Positions 6,712 through 13,179 of a DNA stretch of 39,681 bases are shown here, one piece after another. The position numbers and the translations under genes are program-made. This stretch comes from Muribaculaceae bacterium. Its GTDB lineage: Bacteria; Bacteroidota; Bacteroidia; Bacteroidales; Muribaculaceae. The stretch covers positions 112,896-152,576 of the forward strand of contig JAMPHP010000002.1 of NCBI GenBank assembly GCA_023663365.1, given 5' to 3'. The notes below the pieces were generated by a model. The model was not told where the DNA came from and searched no databases. It worked only from the letters and a program-made list of their open reading frames with translations. Numbering within the stretch: position 1 is the first letter of the stretch; every line of letters starts with the position of its first letter.

Positions 6712-9027
6712 ATGTCATTGAAGTATTTAATGGCAGGGCTGACGCTCTGCCTCACCTTTCACACCCTTTTTGCGGATGTTGAGACAATAACAGGAACAGT
6801 CGTTGACGGGAGCGGCGCCCCTGTGGAGTTTGCCAATGCGACTTTGCTCACAGCCGGTGAGTCCGCTATTGTGGCCGGAGCCGTCACCGATGCCGACGGA
6901 AATTTTACGCTTGCGGCTGCCACCGATTCGTGCGTGCTGCATATCACGGCTCTGGGGTATGAGGAGAAGAGAATTTCAGAGCCACGCGGACACCTCGGCA
7001 CAATACGGCTCTCCCCGGCATCGTATGAATTGGGAGAACTTATAGTGAAAAGCTCACGGCCTGTGGCAAAGTTGCAAAAAGATGGTCTGCAGGTGTCTAT
7101 TTCGGGCACGTATCTTGCAAATGCAGGCACCGCTCTTGATGTCCTCGGCAAGATACCTTTTGTGTTGCGGGCGGGCTCACAACTTGAAGTTACGGGCAAA
7201 GGCACACCTGCCATATATATCAACGGACGGCAGATTCGCGACTTCTCGGAACTTGACCGGCTGGCATCTTCCGACATCAAAAGCGTCGATGTGGTGACAT
7301 CGCCGGGCGCTCGCTACGCCTCGACGGTCAATGCTGTCATAATAATTACGACCGTCGCACCCCTCGGCGAGGGCTTTTCTTTTAAGAATCGCACAAGCCT
7401 AGGCTACAAACACTATGTTTATCTTTTTGAGCAGGCAAATTTAAACTTCCGAAAGGGCGGTTTTGACTTTTTTGCCACGCTGGATTACGAGAACTACCGC
7501 GAGCGTCCGCGATTTGAGAATAACACCACGCGCAGACTTCCGTCGGGCACGGTATCGCAGAGCAGTAGTGGCAAAGACTTCGCCGAATATCCGGTGTATG
7601 ACGGAAGGCTTGGGCTCAATTATAATTCCAATAAGCTGTATGCGGGCTTGTATTATGATTTTGCCTATCGTCCGTCTGTAGGCAGCAGTTCCACATTCAC
7701 ATCAAGGCTTCTTGACTCAGCCCTTGAGGATGAACTCAGATACAAGGGTAATAGCCACAAGCGCAAGCGCAGGCACCTTCTGAGCGCGTACTGCTCGGGG
7801 ACCGTGGCAGAGTGGGAGCTGAGGGCAAACATCGACCTGTTGTGGCAGATAAACAACAGCACTACGACAGAGACCGAAGTTTCGGCATCCAATCCCGAAC
7901 GCAAGTTCGGCACCAACAACGATGTCGGCAATCGGCTCTTGGCCGGCAATATCACTGCGTCTCATCCGCTGTGGAAAGGGGATGTGAGCTTCGGGGTTGA
8001 GGTCAGCGACATTCTCCGCAAGGATTGCTATCTTTCCGATGCCGATTTTATCCCCGCCAACGATACAAAAATAAAGGAAAGCACCTCGGCGCTGTTCGCT
8101 GAAATATCGCAGACTTTCGGAAAGGTGTCGGTGTCTGCCGGTATCAGATGGGAGTACACTGACTCACGATATTATCTTTGGGGCGAGAAGAAAGACGACC
8201 AAAGCCGAAAATACAATAACGTCGCACCCTCTGCTACGCTTGCATTTCCGATTGGGGAGGTATCAGCAAATCTTTCCTACTCACGTAAGACATCGCGGCC
8301 CGCCTTCGATCAACTCAGCAGTGTCATAAGATACTTGGACCGCTACAGCTATGAGTCGGGTAATCCTAACCTTAAACCCGTATACAGGGATTACTTGTCC
8401 TTGACAAGCTCATGGCGCGACATCATTGTTGAACTCTCATACTATTCCACAAAGAACTATTTCATGTGGCAGACCACGTCCTTGCCGGAAAACGGCAATA
8501 CGATACTGCTCAGGATGGAGAATATGCCGGGCTTCAATACGCTTGAGGCTTTTGCCAATTATTCGCCATGTTTCTTTGCAATATGGCGGCCTTCGTTCAT
8601 GGCCGGTGTCCTTGTGCAGGACTTCAAACTCATTCACAACGGCTCGGAAGTAAAACTTGACAAACCCGTGGGCGTTTTCCGCTTCAACAACGCCATTCAG
8701 CTTCCGTGGGCACTGTGGCTCAACGTCGATTTCTCAGCGCAGACCTCAGGCAACAGTGACAATATTTATTTAAGGAGTCGGTGGAATTGCAATCTCGGAT
8801 TATATAAATCTTTTGCAAATGACACGTGGAGCATAAAGATTCAATTCGACGATGTTTTCAACACCTATCGTCAAGAAATGACATCTTTCGATGCTGTCAG
8901 TACATCGCATGTAAAGAAACTATATGATACGCGCGACATCTCGCTGACGCTGCGCTACAACTTCAATACTGCACGGTCGCGCTACAAAGGGAGTGGAGCA
9001 GGCAGTAGCGAAAAGGGCAGATTCTGA
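6712..9027 (+). CDS. Outer-membrane beta-barrel protein, TonB-receptor-like
   Basis: The 771-residue protein has a signal peptide (MSLKYLMAGLTLCLTFHTLFA), a carboxypeptidase-regulatory-like domain at about residues 22-105 (TGTVVDGSGAPVEFANATLL), a plug-like domain at about 105-220 (LDVLGKIPFVL, IYINGRQIRD, DVVTSPGARY) and a long barrel to the C-terminus ending SLTLRYNF and a short basic tail. This layout matches the 'outer membrane protein beta-barrel family' class, relatives of TonB-dependent receptors. There is no STN signalling domain before the plug, so it is not a classical FecA-type transducer. It follows the anti-sigma-like gene by 24 bases and is probably the main target or sensor of that pair. 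The substrate is unknown; no SusD-like partner gene is present. Confidence 0.9.
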   Translation: MSLKYLMAGLTLCLTFHTLFADVETITGTVVDGSGAPVEFANATLLTAGESAIVAGAVTDADGNFTLAAATDSCVLHITALGYEEKRISEPRGHLGTIRLSPASYELGELIVKSSRPVAKLQKDGLQVSISGTYLANAGTALDVLGKIPFVLRAGSQLEVTGKGTPAIYINGRQIRDFSELDRLASSDIKSVDVVTSPGARYASTVNAVIIITTVAPLGEGFSFKNRTSLGYKHYVYLFEQANLNFRKGGFDFFATLDYENYRERPRFENNTTRRLPSGTVSQSSSGKDFAEYPVYDGRLGLNYNSNKLYAGLYYDFAYRPSVGSSSTFTSRLLDSALEDELRYKGNSHKRKRRHLLSAYCSGTVAEWELRANIDLLWQINNSTTTETEVSASNPERKFGTNNDVGNRLLAGNITASHPLWKGDVSFGVEVSDILRKDCYLSDADFIPANDTKIKESTSALFAEISQTFGKVSVSAGIRWEYTDSRYYLWGEKKDDQSRKYNNVAPSATLAFPIGEVSANLSYSRKTSRPAFDQLSSVIRYLDRYSYESGNPNLKPVYRDYLSLTSSWRDIIVELSYYSTKNYFMWQTTSLPENGNTILLRMENMPGFNTLEAFANYSPCFFAIWRPSFMAGVLVQDFKLIHNGSEVKLDKPVGVFRFNNAIQLPWALWLNVDFSAQTSGNSDNIYLRSRWNCNLGLYKSFANDTWSIKIQFDDVFNTYRQEMTSFDAVSTSHVKKLYDTRDISLTLRYNFNTARSRYKGSGAGSSEKGRF

Positions 9028-9102
9028 AATTGAATGGAAGCTCGAAGAGGCCATTTTTTCTCCCATTTCAATTTAGTATAATTCAAACAGACTCTAAGAA
9101 CG

Positions 9103-9136
9103 ACGGCAGCATCCGGTTCGAGCCGGATGCTGCCGT
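9103..9136 (+). terminator. Strong hairpin after the barrel gene
   Basis: ACGGCAGCATCCGG (9103-9116) pairs perfectly with CCGGATGCTGCCGT (9123-9136) across a six-base loop. The T run after it is weak (TCTCTGTTTT). A second, AT-rich imperfect hairpin lies directly after the stop codon (AAATTGAA 9027-9034 with TTCAATTT 9067-9074) and contains a T6 run. Together they likely end the sigma-cluster transcript. Confidence 0.75.
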
Positions 9137-9816
9137 TCTCTGTTTTGCTATCTATGTGGCCTAATGCACTGATGATAAGATTTTAACGCTTGTTTAATAA
9201 AACTTTTGAATAAACGAGCTTGTTATTTTTATAAAGAAACGACAAAGTGTCCGAGAAAATTGAAATATTAAGCTCTCATTAGATGCCAAATGAAAACAAT
9301 AGGGTAGAGTAGTCCTGATTTACAATTGGGAATTTGATTTCATGACAACAAATTTATTCATGTGAGAATAATAATTTACACAAACGAACTACCCTTTACT
9401 CTCATTAATTCATAAATCCAAACACGCATTATGGCATTATTCACGGCTAAAAGCCTCCAAATACATTGTTCGCAAATGTAAATTTGGAGGCAATATTTGC
9501 ATTTACATCTTTTAATAAACTGTACAAACAACTGAAATCCACCACTTTACACTGTCTCTTTAAAGTGTTGCTATAATACTTTACTGATGTGCGAAGCTGA
9601 GCATCCACTCTTAAAGTGGCTGCCGATACATGCCGTGAAGTTGAGGATTGTGTATATTTCTGTTTGAAGTTTAAGTGAAAGTCATGGAGCTGTGGCATAT
9701 CCAGTGTGTGAGCTTGTTATGTAAATGCAAACAGCAAAGATTACAATTGCAATCTGCTGGTATTTACAATTGTGAATATCGAATTTACTTCAATTGCAAA
9801 TTGTATGAATGTTGTA
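9137..9816. other. AT-rich intergenic region without a supported gene
   Basis: No credible coding region is seen here. It contains a hairpin at 9453-9491 (GCCTCCAAAT with ATTTGGAGGC, plus an inner ACATT/AATGT pair) and, toward the right end and into the next promoter, a cluster of TTTGCA/TGCAAA hexamers near 9496, 9725, 9795, 9817, 9845 and 9862. The latter could be operator sites for the adjacent HTH regulator. The only long frame (minus, 9447-9698) has a composition typical of non-coding AT-rich DNA. Confidence 0.5.
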
Positions 9817-9848
9817 TTTGCATATATGAATTTTTCTTATTACATTTG
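9817..9848 (+). promoter_or_regulatory. Bacteroidota-type promoter of the HTH regulator
   Basis: TTTG at 9817-9820 and TACATTTG at 9841-9848 are separated by 20 bases, an exact fit to the TTTG / TAnnTTTG pattern. Transcription should begin near 9853-9856, giving a leader of about 20 bases. Both elements overlap TTTGCA hexamers, and a third copy (TTTGCAAAT) lies in the leader. Confidence 0.85.
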
Positions 9849-9875
9849 CACACAGAATAAGTTTGCAAATATAAA

Positions 9876-10442
9876 ATGCAGGAAAACAACGAAGAAAGTC
9901 CTATAATACAGCGACTTAAACAATTTATAGCCCACGTAGGGCTTTCGAGTACCCAATTTGCGGATCGGGCCGGCATACCTCGTCCTACATTCTCGCAGAT
10001 GCTCAATGGTCGCAACAAGTCGATAGGCAACCAAGTCCTTGCCAAACTCGATGAGAAGTTTCCCGAACTTGACATCGTGTGGTTGCTGTTTGGACGAGGG
10101 GATATGCTGAATGTTGCAAATATCGAAACCTCAGAGCACTCCGAGAGCCGTTCGGAGCTCGGCTCTGCCTCGCAAGCATCTGATGTTCAGGAGGCGCACG
10201 ATGAGCCTTATGTGCCTTATGGCTTGGCTGACGCTTTGATAAAACAGCAGAGCTGCCGCGAAAAAGAGGTGCCGGATGCCACTGAAGGTCGTTGGGAGGC
10301 TTCCGTGATGTGCGGAGCTCCCTCCGACTGTCATATCACTGAGAGGACCATTCCCGTGAACTCAGGCAAGCGCATAAGCTCTATCATTGTGCTGTACTCC
10401 GACAACAGCTTTGAAACATTTTCTCCTGCGAGCGAAAATTAA
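9876..10442 (+). CDS. XRE-type helix-turn-helix transcriptional regulator
   Basis: The 188-residue protein carries an N-terminal lambda-repressor-like HTH at about residues 8-68 (IIQRLKQFIAHVGLSSTQFA, then RPTFSQMLNGRNKS and WLLFGRGDM), a pattern frequent in Bacteroidales regulators. Residues about 80-135 are polar and probably flexible. The C-terminal segment (KRISSIIVLYSDNSFETF) looks like a short conserved strand that may help oligomerisation. The ATG at 9876 fits the promoter directly upstream. The TTTGCA hexamer cluster around that promoter makes autoregulation likely, but this is inference. No prophage genes are adjacent, so a chromosomal regulator is favoured over a phage repressor. 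Confidence 0.87.
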   Translation: MQENNEESPIIQRLKQFIAHVGLSSTQFADRAGIPRPTFSQMLNGRNKSIGNQVLAKLDEKFPELDIVWLLFGRGDMLNVANIETSEHSESRSELGSASQASDVQEAHDEPYVPYGLADALIKQQSCREKEVPDATEGRWEASVMCGAPSDCHITERTIPVNSGKRISSIIVLYSDNSFETFSPASEN

Positions 10443-10474
10443 TTTGGATTTTAGCCTGATATTAATTAACTTTG
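10443..10474 (+). promoter_or_regulatory. Promoter of tRNA-Pro
   Basis: TTTG at 10443-10446 and TAACTTTG at 10467-10474, separated by 20 bases, match the Bacteroidota promoter exactly. The predicted start is about five bases before the mature tRNA. The -33 element follows the stop codon of the HTH gene directly. Confidence 0.88.
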
Positions 10475-10485
10475 CACTCGCATTT

Positions 10486-10559
10486 CGGGGCGTAGCGCAG
10501 TCCGGTAGCGCACCTGGTTTGGGACCAGGTGGTCGCAGGTTCGAATCCTGTCACCCCGA
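10486..10559 (+). tRNA. tRNA-Pro, anticodon TGG
   Basis: A full cloverleaf can be drawn: acceptor CGGGGCG with CACCCCG, D arm with GGTAGCGC, anticodon stem CCTGG/CCAGG enclosing TTTGGGA (anticodon TGG at 10520-10522), and T arm GCAGG-TTCGAAT-CCTGT. The length is 74 without CCA, and CCA is not encoded. The acceptor stem has one mismatch, C6 opposite A67. The anticodon reads proline codons. Confidence 0.96.
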
Positions 10560-10572
10560 CGCAAAATAATAA

Positions 10573-10618
10573 GCTGTCAATCAAATGTCATCGACTTATG
10601 ATTGACAGCACTTTTTTT
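10573..10618 (+). terminator. Terminator of tRNA-Pro
   Basis: GCTGTCAATCA (10573-10583) pairs perfectly with TGATTGACAGC (10599-10609), followed by AC and seven T. It closes the tRNA transcript. Confidence 0.9.
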
Positions 10619-10687
10619 ATTCTATCGGTGCGTTCCTGATGGCCTTATAGAGCAATTTATGATATTAAATTCCCTCCCCCAAGAATG

Positions 10688-10742
10688 TCACCAACAGAAA
10701 ACCCGAAAGTCGGCGATTGACTTTCGGGTTTTCTGTTGGTGA
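10688..10742 (-). terminator. Long palindromic, probably bidirectional terminator of EF-G2
   Basis: A perfect 24-bp inverted repeat spans 10688-10711 and 10719-10742 with a seven-base loop. The core is CCCGAAAGTC/GACTTTCGGG followed on either strand by TTTT, so it can act as an intrinsic terminator in both directions. It lies 16 bases past the EF-G2 stop and faces the tRNA transcript. Confidence 0.88.
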
Positions 10743-10758
10743 TAGTCGGAAGTGACCT

Positions 10759-12915
10759 TTATTCTTCGGTATTCTTCTCAGCGTATTCCTTGAGGAGTTT
10801 GTCCTGAACGTCGGCAGGAACCAGTTCATAGCTGCTGAACTTCATCGTGAACGAGGAGCGGCCGCCGGTGATGGAGCTGAGGGAAGTCGAGTAGCTCGAC
10901 ATCTCCTTAAGAGGAACACGTGCCGAGATTTTCTCGAAACCGTTTTCGCTGGACATGCCCATGATGATGGCGCGCCGTCCCTGGAGGTCGCTCATCACGT
11001 CGCCCATCACGTCGCCGGGCACGAGTACCTCGACGTCGTAAACCGGCTCGAGAACCTTCGGATTGGCCTCACGGAATGCCTGGCTGAAAGCATTGCGGCC
11101 GGCAAGGCGGAAGGATATTTCGTTGGAGTCCACGGGGTGCATTTTGCCGTCGTAGATGCATACGCGCACGTCGCGGGCGTAGCTGCCTGTGAGGGGGCCC
11201 TGCTCCATGCGGTCCATGAGACCTTTGACGATGGCGGGGATGAAACGGGCGTCGATAGCGCCGCCCACGATGCAGTTGCATACCACGAGCTTGCCGCCCC
11301 ATGCCAGAGGTATCTCCTGTGTGTCGCGCACACTCATCTTGAACTCCTGATTGCCGAAGCGATAGGTGTCGGGAGCGGGCATACCTTCGGTGTAAGGCTC
11401 TACGATGAGATGGACTTCGCCGAACTGACCGGCGCCACCCGACTGCTTCTTGTGGCGGTAGTCGGCACGTGCAGCGCGAGTGATGGTCTCGCGATAGGGA
11501 ATTTTAGGCTCTTCGAAAACGATGGGCAGCTTGTCGTTGTTCTCGACGCGCCACTTGAGAGTGCGGAGGTGGAATTCGCCCTGGCCCGACACGATGGTCT
11601 GCTTGAGCTCCTTGGAGAGCTCTACCTGCCATGTGGGATCTTCTTCGTGCATGCGGGTGAGGATGCCGGCAAGTTTTTCGGCATCGCTTTCGGTGACGGG
11701 GCGTATTGCACGCTGATATTTCGGTGCCGGATATTTGATGAAGTCGAAGGCTATCTCGCAACCCTTTTCATCGAGAGTGTTGCCGGTGCGCACATCTTTG
11801 AGTTTGACCGATGCACCGAGGTCGCCGGCGCAGAGCTCGTCGACGGGAGTCTTGATCTGCCCGCATACGCAGAATATCTGAGCCAGACGTTCCTTGCCGC
11901 CACGGGTGATATTGTCAAGGTCGGCGCCGGCCTTGAGTGTGCCCGACATCACTTTGAAGTAGCTCACTTCGCCGATGTGCGGTTCGACCGTGGTCTTGTA
12001 CACGTAGAGGCTCAGCGGGCCTTTGCTGTCGGGGGCCACTTCCTTGCCTTCGGTATCGACCGGAGCGGGCATATCGTCGACGAAGGGCACCACGTTGCCC
12101 AGGAACTCCATCATGCGGCGCACGCCCATATCCTTTTCGGCGCTCACGCAGAAGAGCGGATAGATGGAGCGGTCGATGAGGCCCTTGCGGATACCCAGGC
12201 GGAGCTCGTCTTCGGTAAGGTGGTCTGTCTCGAAGAATTTCTCCATGAGCGATTCGTCGTTCTCGGCGGCGGCCTCAACGAGAGCGCGGTGGAATTCGAG
12301 CGCGCGGTCTTTCTCCTCGGCCGGAATTTCCTCGATAGTGGGAGTGCCGCCGTCGGGGCCCCATGAGTATTTCTTCATCAGCAGCACGTCGATCATGGCG
12401 TTGAAGCCGGGGCCGCAGGCGAGGGGGTACTGCACAGGCACTACTTTGGAGCCGAATACCTCGCGCATCTGCTCGAGCACATTCTCGTAGTCGGCCTTCT
12501 CGCCATCGAGCTGGTTGAGGGCGAAGATGATGGGTTTGTTGAGAGATGTGGCGGTGCGGAATATGTTCTGCGTACCAACCTCCACGCCGTACTGGCCGTT
12601 GATCACGATCACGCCGGTGTCGGTGACATTGAGTGCCGTGATTGCGGCGCCCACAAAGTCGTCGGCTCCGGGGCAGTCGATCACGTTGAGCTTCTTGTTG
12701 AGGAATTCGGCGTAGAACACGGTCGAGAACACCGAGTAGCCGTACTCCTTCTCCACGGGGAAGTAGTCGCAGACAGTGTTCTTGCCCAGGACGGTGCCGC
12801 GGCGTTTTATAACTCCACACTCGTAGAGCATAGCTTCGGCGAGTGTGGTTTTACCCGAGCCCTTGCTTCCGAGCAGGGCTATGTTTTTGATTTCTTTGGT
12901 TTGGTAGACTTTCAT
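10759..12915 (-). CDS. fusA2: Elongation factor G paralog EF-G2, GTPase motifs degenerate
   Basis: The 718-residue protein has the full EF-G domain order: G domain, domain II (about 300-390), domains III-V with FRLAGRNAFSQAFREANP and ITGGRSSFTMKF at the end. The P-loop is GSKGSGKT (residues 16-23). Switch II reads DCPGADDF (residues 80-87), so the catalytic His of the usual DTPGHVDF is Ala84. Switch I reads EKEYGYS (55-61) in place of the usual RGIT context, and G4 is NQLD (134-137). These changes fit the Bacteroides EF-G2 group, reported to support translation without GTP hydrolysis and to matter for starvation and gut colonisation. It is therefore probably not the housekeeping EF-G. It stands alone, diverging from lon; no clear Bacteroidota promoter was seen upstream on the minus strand. 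Confidence 0.93.
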   Translation of the reverse strand: MKVYQTKEIKNIALLGSKGSGKTTLAEAMLYECGVIKRRGTVLGKNTVCDYFPVEKEYGYSVFSTVFYAEFLNKKLNVIDCPGADDFVGAAITALNVTDTGVIVINGQYGVEVGTQNIFRTATSLNKPIIFALNQLDGEKADYENVLEQMREVFGSKVVPVQYPLACGPGFNAMIDVLLMKKYSWGPDGGTPTIEEIPAEEKDRALEFHRALVEAAAENDESLMEKFFETDHLTEDELRLGIRKGLIDRSIYPLFCVSAEKDMGVRRMMEFLGNVVPFVDDMPAPVDTEGKEVAPDSKGPLSLYVYKTTVEPHIGEVSYFKVMSGTLKAGADLDNITRGGKERLAQIFCVCGQIKTPVDELCAGDLGASVKLKDVRTGNTLDEKGCEIAFDFIKYPAPKYQRAIRPVTESDAEKLAGILTRMHEEDPTWQVELSKELKQTIVSGQGEFHLRTLKWRVENNDKLPIVFEEPKIPYRETITRAARADYRHKKQSGGAGQFGEVHLIVEPYTEGMPAPDTYRFGNQEFKMSVRDTQEIPLAWGGKLVVCNCIVGGAIDARFIPAIVKGLMDRMEQGPLTGSYARDVRVCIYDGKMHPVDSNEISFRLAGRNAFSQAFREANPKVLEPVYDVEVLVPGDVMGDVMSDLQGRRAIIMGMSSENGFEKISARVPLKEMSSYSTSLSSITGGRSSFTMKFSSYELVPADVQDKLLKEYAEKNTEE

Positions 12916-13127
12916 GCTATTAGTATGTGTAGTTTTTCGTAAAAGGTGATTTATAGAATGATTTCATCCATTTTCGATGCGCAATTTATAAATTATTTTC
13001 GGATTGTGGCAATTTGGTGAATATGTTTCATAACATAAAATCCGCTTTTGTCCTCATTGCTATACCTTTAAGTCGGTATTTTAACATTATTTTACCAGGC
13101 GGGTTCTGCCATTCGGCTCTTTTTTTG

Positions 13128-13135
13128 TAATTTTG
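13128..13135 (+). promoter_or_regulatory. Probable -7 element of lon promoter
   Basis: TAATTTTG fits TAnnTTTG and would start transcription near 13141, about 40 bases before lon. The -33 position (around 13104-13107) has no clear TTTG, so the promoter may be weak or activator-dependent. Confidence 0.5.
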
Positions 13136-13179
13136 GCCTCAATTTTGTTATGCTCTAATGCGAAACAGATCAAACACAG

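Noticed and set aside
9290-9420. Inverted AGGGTAG / CTACCCT pair as ends of a small mobile element
   Set aside because: Only seven bases match, the flanks do not repeat, and nothing coding lies between.
9447-9698. 83-codon minus-strand frame in the AT-rich spacer
   Set aside because: No recognisable motif, composition fits non-coding AT-rich DNA, and it covers a hairpin and promoter-like repeats.
9137-10560. Integrated element using tRNA-Pro as attachment site
   Set aside because: No integrase and no repeat of the tRNA 3' end were seen within the window; EF-G2 follows normally.
10387-10569. 60-codon frame across tRNA-Pro ending in RGVAQSGSAPGLGPGG
   Set aside because: This is the well-known false protein produced by translating a proline tRNA gene.
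11137-12366. 409-codon plus-strand open frame
   Set aside because: It is exactly antisense to EF-G2 and its His/Val/Ala-rich translation is typical of the complement of a GC-rich gene; no family features.
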